A stretch of DNA of 27,815 nt from JAKAXG01 sp035702985 (GTDB taxonomy: Bacteria > Actinomycetota > Acidimicrobiia > Acidimicrobiales > Palsa-688): positions 1-27,815 of the forward strand of contig DASSZD010000017.1 in the NCBI GenBank assembly GCA_035702985.1, in the 5' to 3' direction. The notes beneath the pieces were generated by a model. That model was not told the DNA's origin, did no database searches, and saw only the letters and a program-made list of their open reading frames with translations. This document shows positions 1 through 8,409 of the stretch, in pieces; the stretch's first letter is position 1; each line of letters opens with the position of its first letter. Position numbers and translations under genes: made by a program.

Positions 1-2075
1 GGAGGCAGCACGACTGTGGTCGGTACCGGGTCGGCGGAGCCGGACAGCACCCCCACCACCAGCAGGTCGGGCCCGAGCAGGTACTCGTGTTCGACCCGCC
101 ACAGCTGCGGGTCGTCGGGCTGCTCGAACGCCAGCGGGCGCATCACCGGCCACCCGTGGCGGGAGGCTTCGCACGCCGCGCTCCACAGGTAGGGCAGCAG
201 GCGGTACCGCAGCTGTATGAACTCCCGCACGATCCCGAACGCCTGCTCCCCGAACGCCCACGGTTCGCGCGGCCCGAGGCCGTGGAAGCGCGACAGCGGC
301 GACAGGCACCCGATCTGGGACCACCTCACGTACAGCCCGGGGCTGGGGCCGTCGCCGTAGAAACCGCCGATGTCGTGGCCCCACAGGCCCGGCGCGGACA
401 GCCCCCAGTTGATGCCGGCCCGCACGGTGGCGGCCAGCCCGGCCACGGAGGCCTCCGGGTCACCACCCCACTGGGCCGGGTACCGCTGCGATCCGGCCCA
501 GCCGCTGCGGCTCCACAGGAACGGCGTCCGGCCGGCTTCCCGCATGGCCTCGGCCCCGGTCGCGTTGTACCAGAGGGGGTAGATGTTGCGCCACCGCCGG
601 CCGGTCCGGCCGTCCGCCATCACCGCGTCGTCGGGCAGCCCCTCCCCGAAGTCGCACTTGAGCACGTCGACGCCGAGGTCCAGCAGGAAACCGTTGCGCT
701 CCCGCCACCACTTGCGGGCGGCCGGATTGGAGAAGTCCACCAATCCCCGCGGTCGGCCGTCGCGCGACGGGGTGCGGGCCACCGCCGCCGGGCCCCCGTC
801 GGGGGAACGGACCAGCAGGCCGTCCCGTTCCGCCTCGCCGTAGCGGGGCGATTCGGGGTCCAGGTACGGCAGTTCCCACACCGACACCCGGAACCCCCGG
901 TCGTGCAGCTGACGGATCATCTGGGCGGGCTGGGGGTACTTGTCCTCGCTCCAGTCGAAGTCGCAGTTGAGCTTGTCGCGCACCAGCCAGTCGGGGTCTA
1001 TGTGCAGAACGTCGCAGGGGACCTCCTTCCGGCGCAGCTCGTCGGCCACGGACTCCAGCGCCGACCGGCTCGGGTACCGGCAGCGCGACATCCAGTTGCC
1101 GAGCGCCCACCGGGGCGGGAGGGGCATGCGGCCGGTCAGCTCGGTGTAGGCGCTCAGGCGCTCCTGCAGGCCGGCTCCCCCGATGAGGAACAGGTCCAGG
1201 CGGTCCTCCTCCTCGTTGGTCAGCTCCAGCACCGACGGGAAGCGGCACCCGACGTCGGCGGTCAGCGGGCCCGGGGTGTGGACGAACAGCATGAAGCCGG
1301 CCGAGGAGTGCAGCACCGGTGCCGCCTTGTAGACCAGTTCCGTGCCCGATCCGAGGGCGTCGTTGGCGACCAGTTCCAGCCGGCGCCCGTTGTGCACCAC
1401 CGACCCGAACTGCTCGCCCAGCCCGGCCACCACCTCCCCGGCCGCCAGCTCCAGGCTGACGGCCGTGAACCCGTCGCCCATGGACAGGGCGGCCGTGTAG
1501 GGCAGGCCGGCGGCCTGGCGGCGGTCACCCCCACTGCGGGTGAGGAGCCGCCCGTCGCGGTCGCTCAGGCTCCACCGGAACGGCCGGTGCTCGACGGTGA
1601 GGCTCAACTCCCCGGTCGCGACGGTGGTCGTACCCGCCCCGGTGGACACCGTCAGGGTGGTGTCCCCCGGGGCCGGATCGACCAGGATGCCGTCCCCGGT
1701 CCCGTCGGCCGGCGGGCCCCATCCGCCACCAGGCACCAGGGTCAGCCGCAGCACGCGGGGCGAGGCGGCCCGCACCCGGAGGGTGGCGGGCCGGGTGGCC
1801 ACCCCGGCGGCCACCCCTCCCGGGCCCCGGGCCACCCCGTCGTCGTCACCGCTGATCCGGGGGGCGTTGGGCAGCCGGCGTTCCAGGCCCTGGTCCCCGG
1901 CCGGCTCGTCAGTGAGCACGCCGGGGATGGCACCCAGAAGGTGGTAGGGGACGGCCACCAGGTCCAGGTCCACGGCGTCGGGATGCTCGTGGACGGCGGC
2001 CACGGCGCGCACCAGGAATCCGGTCCCCACCCCGGACCCCGCCGCCGGGCCGTCGGTCTCCCCCCTCCCGGCCAT
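1..2075 (-). CDS. GH31 alpha-glycosidase (YicI-like), 3' end cut by window edge
   Basis: Retaining alpha-glycosidase of family GH31, releasing a monosaccharide from an alpha-linked substrate; no signal peptide is visible, so probably cytoplasmic. 691 residues are present and the frame is still open at position 1. The TIM-barrel shows the nucleophile motif KCDFGE (Asp475) and the acid/base motif QWGGD (Asp539), 64 residues apart, close to the spacing in E. coli YicI. The start of the C-terminal beta domain (EYLLGPDLLVV) is present; perhaps 60-100 residues are missing. At the strand that in YicI carries Cys-Phe (alpha-xylosidase specificity) this protein has Pro-Asp in HIDPDWL, which resembles alpha-glucosidases more. 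The R-x-x-W sulfonate-binding motif of sulfoquinovosidases is not seen in the matching segment (KLNCDFDW). The ATG shares one base with the stop of the aldehyde dehydrogenase gene, so it is the last visible gene of the operon. The family is sure; the substrate is not. Confidence 0.9.
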   Translation of the reverse strand, partial: MAGRGETDGPAAGSGVGTGFLVRAVAAVHEHPDAVDLDLVAVPYHLLGAIPGVLTDEPAGDQGLERRLPNAPRISGDDDGVARGPGGVAAGVATRPATLRVRAASPRVLRLTLVPGGGWGPPADGTGDGILVDPAPGDTTLTVSTGAGTTTVATGELSLTVEHRPFRWSLSDRDGRLLTRSGGDRRQAAGLPYTAALSMGDGFTAVSLELAAGEVVAGLGEQFGSVVHNGRRLELVANDALGSGTELVYKAAPVLHSSAGFMLFVHTPGPLTADVGCRFPSVLELTNEEEDRLDLFLIGGAGLQERLSAYTELTGRMPLPPRWALGNWMSRCRYPSRSALESVADELRRKEVPCDVLHIDPDWLVRDKLNCDFDWSEDKYPQPAQMIRQLHDRGFRVSVWELPYLDPESPRYGEAERDGLLVRSPDGGPAAVARTPSRDGRPRGLVDFSNPAARKWWRERNGFLLDLGVDVLKCDFGEGLPDDAVMADGRTGRRWRNIYPLWYNATGAEAMREAGRTPFLWSRSGWAGSQRYPAQWGGDPEASVAGLAATVRAGINWGLSAPGLWGHDIGGFYGDGPSPGLYVRWSQIGCLSPLSRFHGLGPREPWAFGEQAFGIVREFIQLRYRLLPYLWSAACEASRHGWPVMRPLAFEQPDDPQLWRVEHEYLLGPDLLVVGVLSGSADPVPTTVVLP

Positions 2076-3520
2076 CAGGACACCGCCACCGTCTGGTAGA
2101 TCAGGAACTGCTCCAGGCCGGCCGCCGCCCCCTCCACCCCGAGCCCGCTGTCGTTGCGGGGGGCGAAGGGAACCTGGGGGGTGTTGGGGGCGCCCGTGTT
2201 GACGCCGACCAGGCCCACGTCGAGGCGGGCGGCCACCCTCCGGGCCGCTTCGACGTCCGACCCGCAGACGTATCCGGCCAGCCCGTACGGCGACCGGTTG
2301 ATCCGGACCAGGGCGTCTTCGAGGTCGTCGTAGCCCACCACGGGCAGCACCGGACCGAAGATCTCCTCGTCCAGCACCCGGGCGCCGGGGTCGGGGGTGA
2401 CGCAGAGGGTGGGCGGGACGAAGAAGCCGTCGAGATGGCCGGGCCGGTCACCCGAGACGATCCGGGCTCCGTGCTGCTTGGCGTCGTCCACCAGCTCCCC
2501 CAACCGGGCCGGGTCCCTGGGTGTGCAGGTGGGTCCGAGCCCGGTCGGCTCGTCCAAGGGGTCGCCGACGGCCATGGTCGCGCAGGCCGCCTCGAGCCTG
2601 TCGACCACCTCGGGCAGCAGGGCCGTGGGAATCCAGGCCGTGTTGGCGGCGATACAGGACTGGCCGTTGTTGCGGAACTTGGCCACCGTCAACGCCTCCA
2701 CGGCCACGTCCAGGTCGGCGTCGGGCAGGACCAGGAACGGCGACGCCCCGCCCAGTTCGAGCACGGTACGGGCGAAGCGGCCGGCCACCTGCGACGCGAC
2801 CAGGGCGCCGACCCGGGTGGAACCGGTGAAGGTGACGCCGCGTACCCGCCGGTCGGCCAACCACACCGCCGCCACGTCATCGGGCGGCCCCACCACCGTC
2901 TCCACCACCCCCGGCGGCACGACCTGCTCGATCAGCTCGGCCAGCCTGAGCCCGCTGACGGGAGCCTCGTCCGACGGTTTGAACAGGGTGGTGCACCCGG
3001 CCGCCATGGCCGCCGCCAGCTTGCGGGCCGGTATGGACAGGGGGAAGTTCCACGGTGTGAGCACGGCGACCACGCCGACCGGCTGACGGGCGACGTAGTG
3101 GGTGGTACCGGGCCGGGCGGAGCACACCTCCCCGGCCAGAGCCGACCCGGCCGCCGCGAACCAGTCGAAGAAGTCAGCCGAGAACCCCACTTCGGCCCTG
3201 GCCTCGGCGATCCTCTTGCCGGTTTCCATGGTGACCAGCCGGGCCAGGTCGTCCACCTCCTGGCGCAGCGCCGACGCCACCTGCTGCAGGGCCGCGGCCC
3301 GACGGGCGGGAGGGGTGGCGGCCCACTGGGGGAGAGCGGCCGACGCCGCGTCCACGGCCCGCTGGGCCTCCCTTTTTCCACCTCCCAGAACGGTGGCGAA
3401 TACCGATCCGGTGGTCGGATCGGTCACCTGCACCGGCTGATCACCGGGACGCTCGGCGCCGCCGCTGCGGACACCGGGTACCGGCTCACCGATCTTCTCA
3501 TGACCATCTGCTGTGCTCAT
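2075..3520 (-). CDS. NAD(P)-dependent aldehyde dehydrogenase (succinate-semialdehyde / sulfolactaldehyde dehydrogenase-like)
   Basis: Aldehyde dehydrogenase superfamily enzyme of 481 residues, the usual full length, oxidising an aldehyde to a carboxylate with NAD(P)+. Visible motifs: TPWNFP (Asn158), cofactor-binding Lys181 in FKPSDE, FTGST, general base Glu255 in LELGG, catalytic Cys289 in NNGQSC, and EEIFGPV near residue 386. The sequence is of the succinate-semialdehyde / alpha-ketoglutarate-semialdehyde dehydrogenase group, which also contains the sulfolactaldehyde dehydrogenase of the sulfo-Entner-Doudoroff pathway. The ATG at 3520 is preceded by GGAGGAC and overlaps the upstream stop by 4 bp; a longer in-frame reading that begins inside the enolase-superfamily gene has no support. 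In this operon it probably oxidises the aldehyde left after aldol cleavage of a 2-keto-3-deoxy (sulfo)sugar acid, or alpha-ketoglutarate semialdehyde in a Weimberg-type route. Family certain, substrate inferred. Confidence 0.93.
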   Translation of the reverse strand: MSTADGHEKIGEPVPGVRSGGAERPGDQPVQVTDPTTGSVFATVLGGGKREAQRAVDAASAALPQWAATPPARRAAALQQVASALRQEVDDLARLVTMETGKRIAEARAEVGFSADFFDWFAAAGSALAGEVCSARPGTTHYVARQPVGVVAVLTPWNFPLSIPARKLAAAMAAGCTTLFKPSDEAPVSGLRLAELIEQVVPPGVVETVVGPPDDVAAVWLADRRVRGVTFTGSTRVGALVASQVAGRFARTVLELGGASPFLVLPDADLDVAVEALTVAKFRNNGQSCIAANTAWIPTALLPEVVDRLEAACATMAVGDPLDEPTGLGPTCTPRDPARLGELVDDAKQHGARIVSGDRPGHLDGFFVPPTLCVTPDPGARVLDEEIFGPVLPVVGYDDLEDALVRINRSPYGLAGYVCGSDVEAARRVAARLDVGLVGVNTGAPNTPQVPFAPRNDSGLGVEGAAAGLEQFLIYQTVAVS

Positions 3521-4662
3521 AACGTCCTCCGTCTGGACTCGGTCGTGTAACGGTCGACGGCGTCGCCGTCGAGGCTGACCCCCAGCCCGGGACCGGCCGG
3601 CACCTGCACCGTCCCCTCGGCCACCGCCGGGGGTTGCGCCAGCAGGTCGTCCCGCAGCCGGTTGGGTCGGATGTCGTACTCGACGCTCCTGATCGCCGGG
3701 CATGCAGCCGCCAGTTGCAGGGTGGCGGCCCAGCCGATGCCACCCCCGTAGAAGTGGGGGGCCACGGCCACCCCGGCCACCCCGGCCAGCTGGCAGACCG
3801 GCCACGCATGACTGAACCCGCCGACCTTGGTGATGTCCGGTTGCAGGAGGAACCGGTCGGATGAGCCGAGATACGCCAGGAAGGCGGTGCTGCCGGCCAG
3901 GTTCTCTCCCAGGGCCACGGTCAGCCCGGTCACGGCGGCGAAGCCGTCGAGTTCCTCCAGGGAGGCGTCGGCGATGGGCTCCTCGATCCACGCCACCCCC
4001 ACATCCCCGAGGGTCCGGGCCATGCGCCTGGCCTGCCCCGGCTGCCAGCCCTGGTTGGCGTCGGCCGCCAGCAGCCGGCCCGGCCCCAGTATCCGGCGGG
4101 CGGCCTGCAGGTTGGACCGGTCCAGGTCGGGGTCGAACCCGACGCGGACCTTGAGGGCGTCCCAACCGGCTTCCAGGCAGGCCGCCCCGATGTCCTCCAC
4201 CCGGTCCGGCCCGAGCCCGCTGGCATAGGCCGGCACCCGGTCCCGGTAGCGGCCGCCGATCAGATCGGCCACGCCCACCCCCAGGCTCCTGCCGGCCAGG
4301 TCCCACAGCGCGATGTCCACGCCGCTCACCGCCTGCAGCAGGGGCGCCTGACCGCCCCACTGGCGTGCCGGTCCGGACAGGGACCGGGCCAGCTTGGCGT
4401 GCAGGGCGGCGATGTGGCGCGAGTCCTCGCCCAGCAGCAGCGGGGCGATCCCGTCGATGAGCGTGGCTGTCCGCTCCGCCGCCACCCAGTGGGGGTGATT
4501 GGACCAGCTCTCGCCGATGCCGACCAGCCCGTCGGCCCGCTCCACCTCCACCAGGACGGTGGTCCGGGCCGATATCTCCCCGCACGCCATGACCACCGGC
4601 TCGTCGAGCGGCGCCTTCAGCGTGCGGACCCGGACCTCGGTGATCGATGCCGGACCCCGCAC
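3517..4662 (-). CDS. Enolase-superfamily (mandelate racemase subgroup) sugar-acid dehydratase-like protein
   Basis: Mandelate racemase / muconate lactonizing enzyme family, 381 residues, with a Mg2+-dependent barrel that abstracts a proton alpha to a carboxylate. Metal ligands are visible at Asp201 (ADANQGW), Glu227 (WIEEP) and Glu253 (LGEN). Asp276 (QPDITKVGG) and His303 (APHFYGG) form the His-Asp dyad typical of the mandelate racemase subgroup, which includes gluconate, galactarate, fuconate and related dehydratases. The other-face base motif reads K171-V-R173 rather than the usual KxK. The start is GTG, one base after the SDR stop, with GGGGAG upstream; the next ATG would remove the first beta strand. 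The 3' end overlaps the ALDH start by 4 bp. It may dehydrate a (sulfo)sugar acid, epimerise it, or act on a lactone; no dedicated lactonase is seen in the window. The exact reaction cannot be told from sequence. Confidence 0.88.
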   Translation of the reverse strand: MRGPASITEVRVRTLKAPLDEPVVMACGEISARTTVLVEVERADGLVGIGESWSNHPHWVAAERTATLIDGIAPLLLGEDSRHIAALHAKLARSLSGPARQWGGQAPLLQAVSGVDIALWDLAGRSLGVGVADLIGGRYRDRVPAYASGLGPDRVEDIGAACLEAGWDALKVRVGFDPDLDRSNLQAARRILGPGRLLAADANQGWQPGQARRMARTLGDVGVAWIEEPIADASLEELDGFAAVTGLTVALGENLAGSTAFLAYLGSSDRFLLQPDITKVGGFSHAWPVCQLAGVAGVAVAPHFYGGGIGWAATLQLAAACPAIRSVEYDIRPNRLRDDLLAQPPAVAEGTVQVPAGPGLGVSLDGDAVDRYTTESRRRTL

Positions 4663-4663
4663 C

Positions 4664-5488
4664 TCACTTCTCCCCGGAGCCCAGTTGGGTGCCGAGGCCC
4701 ATCCAGGGGTCGGGGGCCCGTGACAGGCGCCGGCCGCCGTCGACGATCAGTTCCGTTCCGGTGATGAAGGACGCCTGCGGGGACGCCAGCCACGCCACCG
4801 CGGCGGCGATCTCCTCCGGCGTGCCCATGCGGCCCAGCAGGGTCGGGGCCGGCGCCCCGGCCCGGGCCGCGTCCGCCCCGGCCCCGGCGGCTTCGAGCGA
4901 TTCCCGGCTGCTCGGAGTGGCCACCGCCCCGGGCGACACGGAGTTGACCCTGATCCCGTGGGGTGACAGTTCCACCGCCAGCGCCCGGGTGAGGGCCAGC
5001 AACCCGCCCTTGCTCGCCGCGTACGAGACGTACGTGGGCAGCGGCATGGCCGCCTGTATGGCGGTGAGGTTGACGATGGCGCCCTCTCCGACGGAGATCA
5101 TGCCCGGCGCCACGCCCCGGGCCAGCTCCGCCGCCGCGGTCAGGTTGGTGGCGATGACCCGCTCCCACTCGCCCGGGCCCAGCTCCATGAAGCCGACCCG
5201 CGGTCCGTGGTAGGCGGCGTTGTTGACCAGGATCCCGACCGGGCCGAGCCTCTCCGACGCCTCTGTCAGCAGCCGCGCCCGCCCGGAGGGGTCGCTGACG
5301 TCGGCGGCTATCCCGCAGGCCCGGCCACCGGCGGCGGCGATGGCCGAGGCGGTCGCCTCGGCGCTTTCGGGCACCAGGTCCACCACCGCCACCGACGCCC
5401 CCAGGTGGGCCAGCCGGTGGGCGATGGCCGCCCCGATGCCGGCTCCCGCCCCGGTGACCACGGCCACCTTGGTGTCGAGCTCGCTCAT
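4664..5488 (-). CDS. Short-chain dehydrogenase/reductase (sugar dehydrogenase-like)
   Basis: Classical SDR oxidoreductase of 274 residues. Visible motifs are the Rossmann glycine motif TGAGAGIG (12-19), Asp37 after beta-2 (suggesting NAD+ over NADP+), NNA (89-91), Asn115, and the YxxxK pair Tyr156/Lys160 (SYAASK). The position of the catalytic Ser, 13 residues before the Tyr, holds Ala143, preceded by Thr142, which is unusual and may lower or change activity. ATG at 5488 overlaps the dehydratase stop by 4 bp; a much longer in-frame reading that starts inside the dehydratase gene has no support. In the operon the likely role is oxidation of an aldose to an aldonolactone (sulfoquinovose dehydrogenase in a sulfo-ED scheme, or a pentose/hexose dehydrogenase otherwise). 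Family certain, substrate inferred from neighbours. Confidence 0.92.
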   Translation of the reverse strand: MSELDTKVAVVTGAGAGIGAAIAHRLAHLGASVAVVDLVPESAEATASAIAAAGGRACGIAADVSDPSGRARLLTEASERLGPVGILVNNAAYHGPRVGFMELGPGEWERVIATNLTAAAELARGVAPGMISVGEGAIVNLTAIQAAMPLPTYVSYAASKGGLLALTRALAVELSPHGIRVNSVSPGAVATPSSRESLEAAGAGADAARAGAPAPTLLGRMGTPEEIAAAVAWLASPQASFITGTELIVDGGRRLSRAPDPWMGLGTQLGSGEK

Positions 5489-7251
5489 GTCGACAGCCGG
5501 GGGACCCGGTGGCCCCGCCGGCCCACCAGGAAGTCGAAGTCGGCGCCCTGGTGGGCCTGCATGACGTGGCTGCGGTACAGCGATACGTAGCCGCTCTCGT
5601 CCTCCCTGACCGGCGGCGACCATTGCCGGCGGCGCCGCTGGAGCTCGGCGTCGTCCAGTTCCACGTTGAGGCTGCGCTGCTCCACGTCGAGGGTGATCCA
5701 GTCCCCGTCCTCCACCAGGGCCAGCGGGCTCCCGAGATCGGCTTCGGGGGACACGTGCAACACGATGGTCCCGTAGGAGGTTCCGCTCATGCGGGCGTCG
5801 GAGATCCGCACCATGTCGCGCACCCCTTGGCGCAGCACGCTGCGGGGCAGTTGCATATTGCCCACCTCGGGCATGCCCGGATACCCCCGCGGCCCGGCAT
5901 AGCGCAGCACCAGCACGTCCGACGGGTCGATCTGGAGGGTCTCGTCGTCGGCGGCCCGGTTGTACTCCTCGATGCTGTCCCACACCCGGGCCCGACCGCG
6001 GTGGCGGCCCAGCTCCGGGGTGATGGCGGACAGCTTGATGACCGCCCCGTCGGGGCACAGGTTGCCGTGCAGCACCGCGGTGCCCCGCCCGGCCGGCTGC
6101 AGGGGCTGGTCGAGCGGGAAGATCACCTCCCGGTCCCAGCAGGCGGCCTTCTCCAGCTCCTGGCCCAGCGTGCGGCCGGTGACGGTCATGGCATCGAGGT
6201 GCAGCAGCCCGGCGATCTCGGCCATCACGGCCGGCAGGCCGCCGGCCGCGGCGAAGTCGTCCATCAGGTACTTGCCGCTCGGCTTGAGGTTGACGATGGT
6301 CGGCACGTCCCGGCCCAGCCGGTCGAAGTCCTCCAGCTCGAGGGGCACGCCGGCCCGGCCGGCTATCGCCAGCAGATGGATGACCGCGTTGGTGGATCCG
6401 CCGATGGCGGCGTTGACCCGGATGACGTTCTCGAACGCCTGGCGGGTCAGGATGGCGGACGGCTTCAGGTCGTCCTTCACCAGGCCCACCGCCCGCCGGC
6501 CGGCCAACTGGCCGATCACCTTGCGCCGGGCGTCCACCGCCGGTATCGCCGCCGACCCGGGCAGGGCCAGGCCCAGGGCCTCGGCCAGGCAGGCCATGGT
6601 GGAGGCGGTGCCCATGGTGGTGCAGTGCCCGTTGCTCCGGGACACGCACGCCTCGGCCGCCACCAGGTCGGCCGGGTCCATGACACCGGCCCGGACATCC
6701 TCGGAGAAGCGCCACAGGTCCGTGCCGGAACCGACCTCCTGGCCGCGGAAGCGACCGTTCATCATCGGGCCGCCGGTCACGACGATGGCCGGCAGGTCGG
6801 CGCTGGCGGCGGCCATGATGGCGGCCGGCGTGGTCTTGTCGCAGCCGGTCAGCAGCACCACCGCGTCGAGGGGGCTGGCCCGCAGGGTCTCCTCGATCTC
6901 CATGGCGGCCAGGTTGCGGTACAGCATGGCCGTGGGCCGCAGGACGGTCTCGCCGAGGCCCATGGTGGGGAACTCCAGGGGGAAGCCCCCGGCCTCCCAC
7001 ACGCCCGCCTTGACCGACGCGGCCAGGTCATGGAGGTGGACGTTGCAGGGCGCCAGCTCCGACCAGCTCGCGGCGATCCCGACCACGGGCCGCCCGTCGA
7101 AGAGGTCGTCGGGAAAGCCCTCGGACTTGGTGTGCGACCGGTAGTAGAAGCCCAACTTGCCGGTCTGGCCGTACCAGTTGGAGCTGCGTAGGGGCGGCGG
7201 GCCCCCGCCTGTCGTCTCGGGCGTCGGCGGCTGGTCGTGGGCCTCGCCCAC
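5485..7251 (-). CDS. IlvD/Edd-family sugar-acid dehydratase (arabinonate/xylonate/sulfogluconate dehydratase-like)
   Basis: Iron-sulfur dehydratase of the IlvD/Edd family, 588 residues, removing water from a sugar acid to give a 2-keto-3-deoxy acid. The three [2Fe-2S] cysteines are visible: Cys69 (APCNVH), Cys137 (TGCDKTTP) and Cys210 (NGHCTTMGT). Lys139 is the expected carbamylated Mg2+ ligand and Ser489 in MSGTSYG the catalytic base. The C-terminal tail QGADFDFLVG is typical of the pentonate-dehydratase branch rather than of dihydroxyacid dehydratase. The SG dehydratase of the Pseudomonas putida SQ1 sulfo-ED pathway belongs to the same superfamily. The start is GTG at 7251, directly abutting the stop of the upstream gene; the 3' end overlaps the SDR start by 4 bp. 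Function as a sugar-acid dehydratase is firm; which sugar acid is not. Confidence 0.93.
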   Translation of the reverse strand: MGEAHDQPPTPETTGGGPPPLRSSNWYGQTGKLGFYYRSHTKSEGFPDDLFDGRPVVGIAASWSELAPCNVHLHDLAASVKAGVWEAGGFPLEFPTMGLGETVLRPTAMLYRNLAAMEIEETLRASPLDAVVLLTGCDKTTPAAIMAAASADLPAIVVTGGPMMNGRFRGQEVGSGTDLWRFSEDVRAGVMDPADLVAAEACVSRSNGHCTTMGTASTMACLAEALGLALPGSAAIPAVDARRKVIGQLAGRRAVGLVKDDLKPSAILTRQAFENVIRVNAAIGGSTNAVIHLLAIAGRAGVPLELEDFDRLGRDVPTIVNLKPSGKYLMDDFAAAGGLPAVMAEIAGLLHLDAMTVTGRTLGQELEKAACWDREVIFPLDQPLQPAGRGTAVLHGNLCPDGAVIKLSAITPELGRHRGRARVWDSIEEYNRAADDETLQIDPSDVLVLRYAGPRGYPGMPEVGNMQLPRSVLRQGVRDMVRISDARMSGTSYGTIVLHVSPEADLGSPLALVEDGDWITLDVEQRSLNVELDDAELQRRRRQWSPPVREDESGYVSLYRSHVMQAHQGADFDFLVGRRGHRVPRLST

Positions 7252-8409
7252 TCAGGCGCTCCGGTACAGCTTGGTCATGATGAACTCCCGGTGACCCAGC
7301 GTCTCGGCCGCCGTCAGCCGCCCGTTGACGGTCCGCTCCACGATCTCCATGAGCTGGTCGCCGGCCTCCTTGAGGCCGTACTCCTGGCGGAGCAGACCGG
7401 CCACGTCCAGGTCGACGTGCTCGGACATGGTCGAAGCGGTGAGCGGGTTGGCGGTGATCTTGATCACCGGCTCGATCGGGTGGCCGATGATGTTGCCCTG
7501 GCCGGTCGGGAACAGGTGCAGCACCGCTCCCCCGGCGGCCATCAGGGTGACGCACTCGGCGGCCGCCGACGAGCTGTCCATGAAGTTGAGCCCGGGCCGG
7601 CTGGGCGCGCAGGCCGGCTCCAGGGCGTCGACCACCGGGTGGGTGCCGGTCTTGGCCAGGTTGCCCATGGCCTTCTCCTCGATGGTGGACAGGCCGCCCC
7701 GTATGTTGCCCTGGGTGGGCTGGGACCCGAGCAGGTCCACGCCGGCCGCCTCGACGGTGCGCTTGTAGTCGTCGAAGAACCCCTCGAAGCGGGCCCGGAC
7801 GTCGTCGTCCACGCAGCGGGCGCTGACCAGGTGCTCGCCCCCGGTGATCTCGGTCGTCTCGCCGAAGATGACGGTGCCGCCATCGTCGATGTGGCGGTCG
7901 ACCACCTGGGCGACGGCCGGGTTGGCCCCCAGCCCGCTGGTGGTGTCGGACTCGCCGCACTTGATGGAGATGAGGATCTCCCGCCGCTCCACCGGCTCCC
8001 GCACCAGCTCGCTGGCGTCCTGGACCAGGCGGGCGGCGGCCCGCGACGCGGCGGCGATGGTGGCCAGGTCCCCGTGGCGCTCGATCGAGAAGCGCTCCAC
8101 CGGCTTGCCGGTGGCGGCGATACCGTCGGCCAGCCGGTCGGTCCAGGTCGGTTCGATGCCGATGACCACGGCGGCCGCCACGTTGGGGTTGGCCCCGGTG
8201 CCGATGAGGGTGCGGAAGGTGAGATCGAGGTCGGCGCCGAACTGCAGCCGCCCGTAGGCGTGGGGCAGGGCCAGCGCTCCGGGCACCACCCGGGCCACCG
8301 CCTCGGCGGCGGCGTTGGAGAGGTCGTCGACGGGCAGGATCACCACGTGGTTGCGGATACCGACCCGACCGTCGGGACGTCGGAAACCGGTCAGGCCGTT
8401 GGTTGCCAT
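7252..8409 (-). CDS. UxaA/GarD-family large subunit, candidate (2R)-sulfolactate sulfo-lyase beta subunit (SuyB-like)
   Basis: Large catalytic subunit of the UxaA/SuyB family (385 residues), without the SAF domain, which is encoded separately just upstream. The N-terminal GFRRPDGRVGIRNHVVILP, the segment KCGESDTTSGLGANP, the tract FPTGQGNIIGHPIEPVIK and the ending GHREFIMTKLY are family hallmarks. Known members dehydrate altronate or galactarate, or cleave sulfolactate to pyruvate and sulfite (SuyAB). The separate-subunit layout, the PVDDLSNAAAEAV segment and the C-terminal TMSEHVDLDV tract remind me more of SuyB-type proteins than of hexuronate enzymes; that is recall, not a search. The ATG has AGGAG six bases upstream and overlaps the small-subunit gene by 19 bp. 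A YeiH-type exporter and a YeiE-like LysR gene nearby support a sulfite-producing reaction. Family firm, sulfo-lyase role a hypothesis. Confidence 0.88.
   Translation of the reverse strand: MATNGLTGFRRPDGRVGIRNHVVILPVDDLSNAAAEAVARVVPGALALPHAYGRLQFGADLDLTFRTLIGTGANPNVAAAVVIGIEPTWTDRLADGIAATGKPVERFSIERHGDLATIAAASRAAARLVQDASELVREPVERREILISIKCGESDTTSGLGANPAVAQVVDRHIDDGGTVIFGETTEITGGEHLVSARCVDDDVRARFEGFFDDYKRTVEAAGVDLLGSQPTQGNIRGGLSTIEEKAMGNLAKTGTHPVVDALEPACAPSRPGLNFMDSSSAAAECVTLMAAGGAVLHLFPTGQGNIIGHPIEPVIKITANPLTASTMSEHVDLDVAGLLRQEYGLKEAGDQLMEIVERTVNGRLTAAETLGHREFIMTKLYRSA

Noticed and set aside
1..2075. Direct naming of the GH31 as a sulfoquinovosidase (YihQ)
   Set aside because: The sulfonate-binding Arg and Trp positions are not recognisable; operon context alone is not enough.
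87..2099. 670-codon open frame on the plus strand opposite the GH31 gene
   Set aside because: Translation is Pro/Arg/Gly/His-rich without motifs; the minus frame encodes a clear GH31 with both catalytic motifs.
2075..4585. 836-codon minus-strand frame that would fuse extra sequence to the ALDH
   Set aside because: The first part is an out-of-frame reading of the enolase-superfamily gene; the ATG at 3520 has a Shine-Dalgarno site and a 4-bp overlap with the upstream stop.
4664..7000. 778-codon minus-strand frame that would extend the SDR upstream
   Set aside because: The extension overlaps the IlvD/Edd gene in another frame and is low-complexity; the SDR begins at 5488.
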